From positions 1 through 64,000 of the forward strand of contig JAPLFL010000118.1 of NCBI GenBank assembly GCA_026390695.1: 64,000 nucleotides of DNA. Direction: 5' to 3'. The DNA is from Candidatus Kapaibacterium sp. Lineage in GTDB: Bacteria > Bacteroidota > Ignavibacteria > Kapaibacteriales > UBA2268. The stretch's first letter is position 1; every line of letters begins with the position of its first letter. A program made the position numbers and the translations under genes. This document shows, one piece after another, positions 1-8,238 of this stretch. The notes beneath the pieces were generated by a model. That model did no database searches. It saw only the letters and a list, made by a program, of their open reading frames with translations, and was not told where the DNA came from.

Positions 1-67
1 AATTTGTAATTTCAAAATGATCAAGCATCCCGTTTGGAAGCATATATTTTATTATTTCTTTACTCAT
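1..67 (-). CDS. Transposase N-terminal fragment, cut by window edge
   Basis: An ATG at 67-65 opens a frame of 22 codons reaching the window edge; the peptide begins MSKEIIKYMLPNGMLDHFEI. This resembles the N-terminus I recall for ISAon1-family (ISL3-like) DDE transposases of Bacteroidota, which begin with a short segment about a lytic-like 'LPxGxLxYF' pattern. No catalytic residue is within the window. The nearby insertion-sequence tip at 136 supports the reading. Confidence 0.5.
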   Translation of the reverse strand, partial: MSKEIIKYMLPNGMLDHFEITN

Positions 68-136
68 CTGTTCCCTTATTTGTTAATTTATACTTTACAA
101 AAATAACTCTTAATCCCCAAAAATTTGACATGACCC
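1..136 (-). mobile_element. Insertion sequence end (ISL3/ISAon1-like), partial
   Basis: The right end of an insertion sequence that continues beyond the left edge. Read on the minus strand, a terminus beginning GGGTCATGTCAAAT at 136 lies about 70 bases before the start of a transposase-like reading frame. Tips beginning GG-TC followed by TGTCAAAT are, from memory, typical of the ISL3 family, which makes 8-bp target duplications. The tip falls inside a DUF1648 reading frame, which fixes the junction at 136/137. The opposite end is outside the window, so the family assignment rests on the tip and about 22 residues. Confidence 0.6.
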
Positions 137-339
137 ATAATAACTACTGGTATTAAAATCATCATTTTGCTGCCATAACGGTCAGGATTACCATAGAAAT
201 CGAAATGAGTAGGAATTGTAGCCGGCAGTGTTATCAAACCATTTAATATGGCATATAGGCTGTACAATAAGGCAATAATACTTGCTGCTTCGATACTTTT
301 ATCTGTTCGTGTTGATTTTATTTTTATTTTTGGGCGCAT
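137..339 (-). pseudogene. DUF1648 membrane protein, interrupted by insertion sequence
   Basis: The frame starts at ATG 339. Residues 17-36 form a hydrophobic segment, followed by the DUF1648 signature (LPATIPTHFDFYGNPDRYGSK, about residues 38-58) and the start of a second membrane segment. Proteins with this domain are normally clearly longer. Here host sequence ends after about 67 codons at the insertion-sequence tip (136). The remaining 16 codons, ending with a stop at 88-90, are read from the element. DUF1648 proteins are small membrane proteins, related to SdpI-type immunity proteins in some cases; the function of this one is unknown. It is probably inactive. Confidence 0.7.
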
Positions 340-348
340 GGAGGGAAA

Positions 349-1125
349 TTATGATTTATTATATTTTGCAAAGTAATTGTCGATTTCTGGGCGTAATTCG
401 ATTCCAATTCTTTCAAAACAATCGAGTAAACAAAGAAATGTACCTTCGCCACCAAGGAAATCCCAAAATTCCTCAGCAACTTTTAATTCATTTGGTAAAT
501 CAAGCATTCCAGCCATAGTCCATCGACTATATGGTTTTGGTTCATAAGGATTATATGGGATTGCAACAAGAGTTTTAATATCTGCATCAGGATTAGCTGC
601 AAGTGTTACTCCGACCCATTCAAGCAAAGTTCTTTTAAATTCCTGAAAGCCACCTTTATTTGGTTTAGCAGTCTTTATATCAATAAGATATATTTCATCA
701 GAATTGCTTTGAAGAAAAATATCGACTTTGGTTGGTTTGACAGTTTTCATTTTTCCAGTTCTACAAACTTTTCTGATAATTTCAATTTCTGCTTCCTTAT
801 CTGGTCGGGAACTTGCCGCAGTCAAATTATCCATAATATTTTGGATTTCTCTTTGAGCTGATTCACTGATAGTGGCTCCAGCAGTAGCTTGAGCTTTTGC
901 CTCTTTAAAACTGGTTTTTGCAAGGGTAAGTGCAACAGGTTCAAAAATACTTGTACCAAAATTTGTATTTAATGAATGAATAAAAGAGAATAAAGCCATT
1001 CTATCTTTACCAAGCAGTCTTGTATGAAACGGCATAGAAGCAGGTTCGGGCTTGTATTTCTGAAATTTTGCCCTAAGGCTATTTCTTAGAACAGATTCAA
1101 TTTGCGTGATTTGTATATAATTCAT
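349..1125 (-). CDS. TdeIII-family type II restriction endonuclease
   Basis: A 258-residue protein resembling the TdeIII family of type II restriction endonucleases, which as I recall cleaves GGNCC. The core at about residues 130-165 contains KVDIFL, then YLIDIKTAKPNKGG and FKRTLLEW; this fits a PD-(D/E)xK nuclease with D of VDIF and D/K of the DIKT strand as metal-binding and catalytic residues. Its ATG overlaps the stop codon of the upstream AIPR gene as TAATG, so translation is probably coupled. With the DNA methyltransferase two genes upstream it would form a restriction-modification pair. The cleavage site is inferred from the family only. Confidence 0.72.
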   Translation of the reverse strand: MNYIQITQIESVLRNSLRAKFQKYKPEPASMPFHTRLLGKDRMALFSFIHSLNTNFGTSIFEPVALTLAKTSFKEAKAQATAGATISESAQREIQNIMDNLTAASSRPDKEAEIEIIRKVCRTGKMKTVKPTKVDIFLQSNSDEIYLIDIKTAKPNKGGFQEFKRTLLEWVGVTLAANPDADIKTLVAIPYNPYEPKPYSRWTMAGMLDLPNELKVAEEFWDFLGGEGTFLCLLDCFERIGIELRPEIDNYFAKYNKS

Positions 1126-2828
1126 TATCTTAATTCACTAATTAGCCGTTCAGTTTTTGGATTTGAGTAAAATCCTCGTTTTTCGAAAAGATAAGTTTTA
1201 GTATTTAAAAGAGTTATAGCGTCTTTAAAAAGTTCTGTTGCATTAGGCACATTTCCTAAATAATTTACTTTTAACTCAATCCCTTTATACCCTTTATTAT
1301 CTAAAAGTAAGTCACAAGTCATCAACAAATGCATATCAATAGTTTTGGAACTAATAACTATATTACTATTAATCAATAAATGATTAAACCAATACCATAA
1401 AACTCCACAGTAATAATATTGAGCAGGGGCATTGCTTGAACTATTTAAAACTTTTCCTTCTTTTTGAAATTTATCAATTACTGATATTGCATTACTTTTC
1501 ATTTCATGAGGTTTTTTTATAAATACTGAAATAAAAACTCTTGCTAATGTTTCGATATTAACCCGACTATATGGAGGATTAACACTTGAATGTTGCCCTC
1601 TTAGTCTTTCAAAATAAATGTGAAACCCTGATTCATCTTTTCCAGTGAAATAAGTTTCTATTTTTTCGTGAAATTCATTAAGCGCTTGTAAGTCTTTATC
1701 AATGGAATTTTGATTATTAGCAGCATAAATTATCATCTTTTTCAATTGATTATCGTTCGTTGAAATAATTTTTGCTATAACTTCAACATTATCAATACTA
1801 TTTTCGTCAAAAGATTCTCTGTACTTTTTATATAGTTCATTTGTTGTTTGACAACCATTAATTATCCTTGGAAAAGTTAATGTAAAATCCTTCTCTTTGA
1901 CAGGATGGCGCTCAATTTTATCACAAATAATAGCTAATCCATTATTAAGGAATGGGAAATACTTCCTCTCTGAATCATTATCAAGTGTCTTTTTTATATC
2001 TTGGTTAACAGGCGTAAGTCCTATATAATTTCTAACATTTTCAATAAATAATTTATCCTTTAAATTTTTATCAGTATTAAGTATCAATTTCTTTAATTCT
2101 GAAAACTTCAGAGTGACTAATAGACTTAACTCAACATTTTCTGTAGACGAAAGAGGAATATTATTTTCAAATTTTAACTGGATTGAATGAAATTTTGAAA
2201 TTCTTTCATATTCAGCTTTTATTTCATCTTTTTGTAAAATTAGTATTTTATCTAACAAACATTTATTCTCAATTTCAGGTCTTGAGGTAATCTTTGTCCT
2301 TTCAGATTTCATTTTTTCTTCATCAAAATGATGCGAAGTTCTGGCAGAAAGAAAGAACAAAGATACATGCGGAGTTTCTTCAATTCGGTCTAAGAAACCC
2401 CCTGACTCATCAAGTAGTTTCTTATAAATCATTGAATAAGGTTCAATCTCAAATGTTCCAGTTAGAAATTTCACAACACTATCTATAAAGGCACTAAACT
2501 TCTGCTCATCAAAACTTTTTTGAGTTGTAGATTGTATAAATCCAATTTTAATTTTTATTGATTCTGTTGGACCGAATTTTCCTAAATCCGATTCTTCATT
2601 TACCAACCTGTTATTAACAATAATGACTATTCCATCAATTCCTTGTGCTTTATTTGTTGAAACAGATTTGACATTATCAAGTTCCTCCTCCAATAAAATT
2701 GAAGATATAATAAAGTTGCCAAAATCCTCAAAAATATCTTCATCGTTTGCCTCAGTTCTTGTAATACAAAACTTTTTTGCAAAATCATTAATTTTGGCAT
2801 TTAGACCAATATCAAATTTTTGAGCCAT
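1125..2828 (-). CDS. AIPR-family protein (abortive infection phage resistance)
   Basis: A 567-residue protein with the AIPR domain signature around residues 285-330: FPFLNNGLAIICDKIE, then FPRIINGCQTTNELYKKY. AIPR proteins are linked to phage defence, often beside restriction-modification genes; their mechanism is poorly known. The N-terminal 130 residues have the layout of an Mrr-like nuclease fold (QGIDGIVIIV, then KIKIGFIQSTT), but the expected QxK lysine appears to be T, so nuclease activity is doubtful. It sits between methyltransferase (2-bp gap) and endonuclease (1-bp overlap), so the three genes are very probably one operon. A GGGGAAG site precedes its ATG. Confidence 0.82.
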   Translation of the reverse strand: MAQKFDIGLNAKINDFAKKFCITRTEANDEDIFEDFGNFIISSILLEEELDNVKSVSTNKAQGIDGIVIIVNNRLVNEESDLGKFGPTESIKIKIGFIQSTTQKSFDEQKFSAFIDSVVKFLTGTFEIEPYSMIYKKLLDESGGFLDRIEETPHVSLFFLSARTSHHFDEEKMKSERTKITSRPEIENKCLLDKILILQKDEIKAEYERISKFHSIQLKFENNIPLSSTENVELSLLVTLKFSELKKLILNTDKNLKDKLFIENVRNYIGLTPVNQDIKKTLDNDSERKYFPFLNNGLAIICDKIERHPVKEKDFTLTFPRIINGCQTTNELYKKYRESFDENSIDNVEVIAKIISTNDNQLKKMIIYAANNQNSIDKDLQALNEFHEKIETYFTGKDESGFHIYFERLRGQHSSVNPPYSRVNIETLARVFISVFIKKPHEMKSNAISVIDKFQKEGKVLNSSSNAPAQYYYCGVLWYWFNHLLINSNIVISSKTIDMHLLMTCDLLLDNKGYKGIELKVNYLGNVPNATELFKDAITLLNTKTYLFEKRGFYSNPKTERLISELR

Positions 2829-2830
2829 AC

Positions 2831-4417
2831 CTACTTCCCCTTCAAATGAAAAATAATCTCAGAATATGCACCTTTATCTTTTTCTGTGCGATTTAAAACT
2901 GGTCTTTTAAATTGGTTTACAATCTGCATTCCCGCATTCTCAGCTATTATAGGATACATATTGTACTTATCATTTGCAACTAAAAAAACATCATAATCAT
3001 CAACGAAATATTTTTTACAATTATTTAAAACTTCACTGATTCCTTGAATATAACTCTGTTTTGCTTCTTTGCCCTGTCCTTTGAAAAGCGGCCCGATTTC
3101 CAATTCATCTTTTCGCTCATATCCAAATAAATCATAAGCATACGAATGTTGTTCGTGGTAATCAATTAATCCAACATAAGGGGGTGACGAAAATATTCCT
3201 TTTATTTTCTGCTTTCTGGCAAGTTCCGAAAATTCAGGACTCTTTTTATCAAGTTCAGTAAAAATATCAATATTCCGACTGTCACCAGTCAAACATCCTT
3301 GAAAAGTTTTTGTTCTTAATTTATCAAAATGACCAAGACGAATAACTGTATCTTTAGAATATGTTTGCCACCACTTCAGCATAGAAAAGAGCGGTTTGCA
3401 CATTTTGCCATGTTTTGAACAATAATATGTTGTAGTTATTGGTTCGAGTAAAGTAGCAAGATCGGCATGTGTTGTGGCACGGCAGCTACGAATTGTACGG
3501 CTAAGGATTAATGCAATTATTTTTTTAATTTTTGTATCTTCAATTTTCTTGATTTCTTCAAAAATAAATTGAATTTCATGGCGAATATGATTCGAAAACC
3601 ATTTATCTAAAAAAGTATCGGATTTATCTTGACGGAGTTGGATATTATAGTCATTTACAAGTTTATTGAAAATTGGAAGGAATTCCTTTTCTTTTTCAGC
3701 ACCATATTTGTCTTCATCAATTTCACCTTGCCTGAGTCTATATTTATACTGAGGAACAGGAAAATATTCATTATTAAATTTATAAAGTTCCTGCAAAAGC
3801 TTTTCTTCAAACTCAATGGTTTTTGAATCTGTTAAAAAAAATTTTAAAGCTCTTGTGATTCTATCAATTTCTTTCTGTAGTTCAAATAAATTATATTTAC
3901 TTATTTTACAATTCCCGATTAAAGAATTGAACACAGAAACATCCACACCTATAGCGTGCATTCCGAGTTCACTTGCCTGAACCATTGTGGTTCCAGACCC
4001 AGAAAATGGATCAAGAATAATATCCCCCTTCTTAAAATAAATTTCTTTTTTAAATTTATCTGTATGACTATCAAGAAAATATTCAACAAGCTGTGGAATG
4101 AATTTTCCTTTGTAAGGATGTAAACGGTGAACATGCTTCGTGGTCTCAGCTTCCTTATATTGATCAAAAGATAATGCCCAGTTCAAATCATCACCAAGCT
4201 GATCTTTCCACGATAGCTCACGGTTTCCATTATATGATTTGTAGTAATCCAATAAATCTTGTTTGGAAATTTGAGAAGATCCATTATCACCGAGTTTACG
4301 AACTCTACCGTATTGAATCAGATAAGAAATATTAGAAGTAGTAACTGATTTGCCCAAATAACTTGTAGCCCAGTCGCTGGCTTCTTTAATACTCATTATG
4401 TCTTGGGATATAAACAT
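2831..4417 (-). CDS. SPPY-class DNA methyltransferase with N-terminal HTH
   Basis: A 528-residue DNA methyltransferase. Motif I, DPFSGSGTTMVQA (about residue 134), binds S-adenosylmethionine; motif IV is SSPPYVGLIDY (about residue 410). SPPY is characteristic of N4-cytosine methyltransferases. Motif I precedes motif IV with a long insert between them, partly helical and charged. Residues 1-60 look like a helix-turn-helix segment (IKEASDWATSYLGKSVTTSNISYLI), which may aid target recognition or autoregulation. The start at 4417 has AAGGA four bases upstream. First gene of the operon; expected to protect DNA against the TdeIII-like nuclease. Confidence 0.85.
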   Translation of the reverse strand: MFISQDIMSIKEASDWATSYLGKSVTTSNISYLIQYGRVRKLGDNGSSQISKQDLLDYYKSYNGNRELSWKDQLGDDLNWALSFDQYKEAETTKHVHRLHPYKGKFIPQLVEYFLDSHTDKFKKEIYFKKGDIILDPFSGSGTTMVQASELGMHAIGVDVSVFNSLIGNCKISKYNLFELQKEIDRITRALKFFLTDSKTIEFEEKLLQELYKFNNEYFPVPQYKYRLRQGEIDEDKYGAEKEKEFLPIFNKLVNDYNIQLRQDKSDTFLDKWFSNHIRHEIQFIFEEIKKIEDTKIKKIIALILSRTIRSCRATTHADLATLLEPITTTYYCSKHGKMCKPLFSMLKWWQTYSKDTVIRLGHFDKLRTKTFQGCLTGDSRNIDIFTELDKKSPEFSELARKQKIKGIFSSPPYVGLIDYHEQHSYAYDLFGYERKDELEIGPLFKGQGKEAKQSYIQGISEVLNNCKKYFVDDYDVFLVANDKYNMYPIIAENAGMQIVNQFKRPVLNRTEKDKGAYSEIIFHLKGK

Positions 4418-4441
4418 TTTTCCTTAGTCGATTAATCACAA

Positions 4442-4473
4442 CAAATATTGGCAAATTTAAACAATTTTGCAAA
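4442..4473 (-). promoter_or_regulatory. Candidate promoter of the methyltransferase-AIPR-nuclease operon
   Basis: On the minus strand a TTTG (4473-4470) is separated by 20 bases from AATATTTG (4449-4442). This is one mismatch from the Bacteroidetes pattern TTTG-N19-TAnnTTTG. The expected start of transcription lies about 15-20 bases before the ATG at 4417. Prediction from consensus only. Confidence 0.4.
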
Positions 4474-4537
4474 CTCTTTCTCTTTCAGAGAGGGTTGCAG
4501 GCTTTTAAAGTATTTAAAATAATATTAACCTCTAACT

Positions 4538-4831
4538 TCAATACTTCACCACCAGCTCGAAATCTTTGATATTCTCGGCTGAGGCTACTTCTTTTTCTAT
4601 GTACTCGCGGATTACCGGTTTGAGGTACATTTTCTCTATACTCTGTGTGGACAGGCAGCGTGCAAGTACGCTTGCCCTTAATTCTACAGTTGCATTGCGG
4701 TTGAAAAGGATCAGCTTCTGTTCATTTACAACACAGAATCCTGACTTAAAATTCCCATTTTCACGTCGAACTGTAATCCCGATTGTTTTTGCAATATCGG
4801 CTAATTCATCATATATATCGTTTATTTTCAT
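4538..4831 (-). CDS. Conserved hypothetical protein, 97 residues
   Basis: A small soluble protein without signal peptide or membrane segment. The middle (NFKSGFCVVNEQKLILFNRN, residues 27-46) is a compact beta-rich stretch I associate with conserved hypothetical proteins of this lineage; no function is known to me. The C-terminus is helical and charged. It is 15 bases upstream of nothing on its own strand except the membrane-protein gene ending at 4847, so it may be co-transcribed with that gene. Confidence 0.6.
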   Translation of the reverse strand: MKINDIYDELADIAKTIGITVRRENGNFKSGFCVVNEQKLILFNRNATVELRASVLARCLSTQSIEKMYLKPVIREYIEKEVASAENIKDFELVVKY

Positions 4832-4846
4832 TTAAAATATTAACAA

Positions 4847-5407
4847 TTAACTTTCACTTTGATCTCTTTTAACTTTCAACTCTTTCTGTAGCGGCATCCA
4901 GATAACAAAAAGTACTACAGTCAGGCCTGCAAGTGCTGATAATGCTGACATTGTTGCTACTGTTAGATTTTTTATACGTGAGACAAAAAACTGCTGGACT
5001 ATATAATCATCAAAGCGTACTTGTGGATCAAACAATAAACCGGTTCCAAGCTGAAAATCATAATACATCAGGTAAAATTCGATTACTCCGGTTAATAAAA
5101 AAAGGGTCAGAGCCATAAATAACCAGCCCTGCTGTTTTATTTCCTTTCTCAATGCAATTATTAGTACGATCGACAGCAAATAAGTTACTATATATCCTAT
5201 TCCTGTATAAATTGCCAGCGAAGCATAGACTCGGACTGTTTGCAATACATCTGAAACTGGTAGCCATTGCTTAATGTGCAAGGTTTGTCCATTTTCAAAA
5301 ACCTGATATGCAATAGCTCCGCGCAAAAGAGAGCCCACAAACCAGAATATGAATCCGACGGCCATTATTGAAACAATTATTTTAACGAAATTTGATTGAT
5401 TTTTCAT
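4847..5407 (-). CDS. Four-helix membrane protein of unknown function
   Basis: A 186-residue integral membrane protein with predicted segments near residues 10-30, 62-86, 93-113 and 148-172, and a charged C-terminus (KELKVKRDQSES). The pattern of four helices with a juxtamembrane HIKQWLPVSD stretch recalls DUF2975-type proteins, but I cannot assign it securely. It is followed after 15 bases by the small hypothetical gene ending at 4538, a likely two-gene unit. Functional inference is not possible from sequence alone. Confidence 0.6.
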   Translation of the reverse strand: MKNQSNFVKIIVSIMAVGFIFWFVGSLLRGAIAYQVFENGQTLHIKQWLPVSDVLQTVRVYASLAIYTGIGYIVTYLLSIVLIIALRKEIKQQGWLFMALTLFLLTGVIEFYLMYYDFQLGTGLLFDPQVRFDDYIVQQFFVSRIKNLTVATMSALSALAGLTVVLFVIWMPLQKELKVKRDQSES

Positions 5408-5434
5408 GGGTTTATATGATTTTCATTTATTAAA

Positions 5435-5462
5435 ATGTCCTACACCAAAAAGTATAGGACAT
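5435..5462. repeat. 8-bp inverted repeat, possible operator or weak terminator
   Basis: ATGTCCTA (5435-5442) and TAGGACAT (5455-5462) form a perfect 8-bp inverted repeat with a 12-base loop. It lies between the end of etfA (5545) and the start of the membrane-protein gene (5407), both on the minus strand. The tail after the stem on that strand is only TTTAAT, so as a terminator it would be weak; an operator for the downstream gene is the alternative. Confidence 0.35.
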
Positions 5463-5544
5463 CCAGTATTTAATTATAATTGTTGTTGCTAATTACATCC
5501 ATTTTATAATTTTTTGAGAATGATTTTAAGAATAGTTTAAAACT

Positions 5545-6513
5545 CTATCTACTCGCTGCAATTCTCTCGTTCAACTTCGGCAATACCTCGAAAATATCTC
5601 CGACGATTCCATAATCACAAACTTTGAAAATCGGTGCATCTTTGTCTTTGTTAATAGCTACAATATATTTCGAGCCGGACATTCCAGCTAAATGTTGAAC
5701 AGCTCCGGAAATTGCACAGGCTATATAAAGTGTCGGCGATACTGTTTTTCCGGTTTGACCGACCTGTTCTGCATGTGGACGCCAACCTGCATCAACTACG
5801 GCACGTGATGCTCCGACAGCACCATGCAGGGTAGTTGCAAGTCTCTCTATAAGATGATAGTTTTCGGGACCTTTGATTCCACGTCCACCTGATACAATTG
5901 CATCGGCTTCTAAAACGTCAAGTTTGCCTTCATTTTTAGCAACCGAGCTGACTTCACAAGAGAAATCTTTGCTTTCAAGGCTTGCATCATAAGATTTGAT
6001 TTCAAAACTTGAAGATTCGTTTTTCATAGCCGTGAAAACGTTAGGTCTCAATGAAAAGACTTTAACATCTGTGTTTATTTTTGTTTTAATTTGTGCTTTA
6101 CCGGCATAGATCGGTTTGCGAGCGATAATATCAGTGCCGGAGATTTCAAGTCCGATACAATCTGAAATAAATCCTGCAGAAAGTTTTGCAGCAACACGTG
6201 GAGCGATTTCAATACCGTGTGAATTTGCCGAAAACAAAAGCACATCAACTCCGAGTGATTTGGCTAACTGTGCAATTGCAGCCGAGTATGCTGTTGTTGA
6301 TACTTTATCACAATTTTCATATTTGATATTATAGACTTCAGAAATTCCATAATCTTTTGCAGATTGAATTTGATTATCATCAGCATTGATTGCGGCTCCG
6401 ATAATCTGTCCACCACCAGAGGCGACAAGTGTACCTGCTGCTGTAGCTGCTTCAAATGAAGTTCGTTTAAATGAATCTTTTCCGGATTCAAGGAATACTA
6501 ATATTTTACTCAT
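5545..6513 (-). CDS. etfA: Electron transfer flavoprotein alpha subunit
   Basis: EtfA, 322 residues, forms with EtfB the FAD-containing heterodimer that carries electrons from acyl-CoA dehydrogenases to the quinone pool. The N-terminal half has the ETF alpha/beta fold (KILVFLESGKDSFKRTSFEA). The C-terminal FAD-binding domain shows SGGRGIKGPENYHLIE (about residue 205), GASRAVVDAGW, EQVGQTGKTVSP and YIACAISGAVQHLAGM, then NKDKDAPIF and the DYGIVGD end. All FAD-contact motifs look intact. It follows etfB by 18 bases, a standard etfBA operon. No ETF-quinone oxidoreductase or acyl-CoA dehydrogenase gene is in the window. Confidence 0.95.
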   Translation of the reverse strand: MSKILVFLESGKDSFKRTSFEAATAAGTLVASGGGQIIGAAINADDNQIQSAKDYGISEVYNIKYENCDKVSTTAYSAAIAQLAKSLGVDVLLFSANSHGIEIAPRVAAKLSAGFISDCIGLEISGTDIIARKPIYAGKAQIKTKINTDVKVFSLRPNVFTAMKNESSSFEIKSYDASLESKDFSCEVSSVAKNEGKLDVLEADAIVSGGRGIKGPENYHLIERLATTLHGAVGASRAVVDAGWRPHAEQVGQTGKTVSPTLYIACAISGAVQHLAGMSGSKYIVAINKDKDAPIFKVCDYGIVGDIFEVLPKLNERIAASR

Positions 6514-6531
6514 TTTTTTCTCCTATTTGGG

Positions 6532-7278
6532 TTAAATTACTTTAGCTTCTTCGTGAAGAAGAGTGACTAATTTATCAAGACTTCCATCCGATCCGTCAAG
6601 AATAACGCCAGCACGTTTTTTGGATGGAATACTCATTTCAAGAATTGTGGTACGTGGTTGACAATCAATAGCTGCAACTTCTTCGATAGGCTTGGATTTT
6701 GCTTTCATAATATCTGGAAGTTTAGGATAACGAGGCTCATTGAGTCCCTTTTGAGCGGAAATTATACACGGCAGTTGCGCTGATACAATTTCTTTACCAC
6801 CTTCTATATCTCTTTCAGCCGAAACATTATTGCCTTCAATCTGAAGCTTTGAAACAACCCCAATTGATGGAATACCTAATAATTCGCCTAAATAAGCCGG
6901 TATTTGCAATGAGTCATAATCAATACTCTGCTTTCCAAGTAAAATAATATCAAAAGCACGATTACTGGCGAATTCAGCCAGATTTTGAGCAGTAAAGTAT
7001 GAATCAAATTCATTTTCTGTTTTGATTATAGCAACTTTATCGGCTCCCATTGCCAGAGATGTCCTGAGAATATCTTTTGCAACTTCTCCGGCGACAGTAA
7101 CTGCCGTGACAGAGCCGCCATTTTTTTCACGCAAGCGCAAACCTTCTTCAAGGGCAAATTCATCGAATGGATTCAACACAAATTTTACACCGGTTTTATC
7201 GGCAGTTTTTCCGTCTGGACCGACAAGAATACGAGTAGTAGTGTCGGGAACACGGGATACACAGACTAAAATGTTCAT
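6532..7278 (-). CDS. etfB: Electron transfer flavoprotein beta subunit
   Basis: EtfB, 248 residues, normal length. It begins MNILVCVSRVPDT, has NPFDEFALEEGLRLREK (about residue 36), and the EtfB signature LPCIISAQKGLNEPRYPKLP followed by IMKAKSKPIE at about residues 168-198. The subunit binds AMP and forms the partner-recognition surface with EtfA. First gene of the etfBA pair; a GGTGA ribosome site precedes the ATG. The classical motifs suggest a conventional, not electron-bifurcating, ETF, but this is inference. Confidence 0.95.
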   Translation of the reverse strand: MNILVCVSRVPDTTTRILVGPDGKTADKTGVKFVLNPFDEFALEEGLRLREKNGGSVTAVTVAGEVAKDILRTSLAMGADKVAIIKTENEFDSYFTAQNLAEFASNRAFDIILLGKQSIDYDSLQIPAYLGELLGIPSIGVVSKLQIEGNNVSAERDIEGGKEIVSAQLPCIISAQKGLNEPRYPKLPDIMKAKSKPIEEVAAIDCQPRTTILEMSIPSKKRAGVILDGSDGSLDKLVTLLHEEAKVI

Positions 7279-7397
7279 TAAATCACCAAAGTATATAACA
7301 TAATTAAAGACTTCAAAAATAAGAATTTTTAATGAGCTAAAAAAGAAATATTGAAATAGAATTGGGATTTAAGTTATATCGTTTCCTATTTGAAGGC

Positions 7398-7559
7398 TGT
7401 CATTTGTGCGTATGAGACTGTGCGAAAACTTCAATTTCTGTCATTCCTGCGAATACAGGAATCCCCTGATTGGTACTGGATGAGGATTCCCACATTCGCG
7501 GGAATTACATTTCATTGGAATTTCATCATTTTCACACAGTCTCATTCGCAGGAATGACA
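7398..7559. repeat. MITE-like palindromic repeat element (162 bp)
   Basis: The 399-base gap between etfB and rsmD contains a compact element with 31-bp terminal inverted repeats, 7398-7428 and 7529-7559, identical at 27 of 31 positions (shared core ATGAGACTGTG). Two internal hairpins lie between them: ATTCCTG/CAGGAAT near 7440-7460 and ATTCCC/GGGAAT near 7488-7506. The size, the lack of coding and the nested inverted repeats suit a miniature inverted-repeat element or a multi-hairpin REP-like unit. No clear target duplication is seen. The rest of the gap shows nothing else. Confidence 0.7.
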
Positions 7560-7677
7560 ATAATTCCTAATTAATTAAGTAAATGATATTATTTACTATT
7601 TTTTGTTTTATTCTCTATGATGAAATGACAAAAATATAAACAAAATTCAATAAAAATCAGCCGATAACTTTAGAAAT

Positions 7678-8238
7678 TTATTTGATATACAAAAAGAAAT
7701 CAATCAGAGTTTGTCCGGCTTTCTTTTCTTTTATTTTTTTCAGGAAAGGGTAGATAATAGTTTTTGTGGAATCATGTTCAACTACGACAATTGAGCCTTC
7801 TTTAAGGAAATGTTCAGAATGAAGTTGTTCTATTATTTTGAAATAAACTATTGATGCATACGGTGGATCAATGAAGACTATATCAAAAGCTGACTCTGGA
7901 TCATTCTGACGGAATTTGGAAATTGTTTTAGAAGCATCACCAGCAATTAAATTTATATTGTCAGATATATTCAAACATTCTGCAAAGAGCTCAATAGCAG
8001 TGCAGTTTTTTTTATCCGATTCAAAAAAATAGCAATGTCCGGCACCGCGGCTTAATGCTTCAAAGCCGACCAAACCACTGCCTGCACATACATCAGCAAA
8101 AATAATATTCTCAAAATCAATAAGATTTTCTAAAACATTAAAAATAACTTCACGTGAATAATCGCTTGTTGGACGAACTTTTTCAGAAATTATCATTTTA
8201 TAATTTCGACCTTTGAAAATTCCGCCGATTATTCTCAT
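7678..8238 (-). CDS. rsmD: 16S rRNA (guanine-966 N2)-methyltransferase
   Basis: RsmD methylates G966 of 16S rRNA. From the ATG at 8238 it has 186 residues beginning MRIIGGIFKGRN, the usual RsmD start, then RPTSDYSREVIFNVLEN. The SAM-binding motif is DVCAGSGLVGFEALSRGA and the catalytic motif is DIVFIDPPY. A longer in-frame start at 8289 is possible but would overlap the upstream gene by 50 bases. The ATG at 8238 overlaps that gene's stop as TAATG, which favours the short form and suggests translational coupling. Confidence 0.93.
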   Translation of the reverse strand: MRIIGGIFKGRNYKMIISEKVRPTSDYSREVIFNVLENLIDFENIIFADVCAGSGLVGFEALSRGAGHCYFFESDKKNCTAIELFAECLNISDNINLIAGDASKTISKFRQNDPESAFDIVFIDPPYASIVYFKIIEQLHSEHFLKEGSIVVVEHDSTKTIIYPFLKKIKEKKAGQTLIDFFLYIK

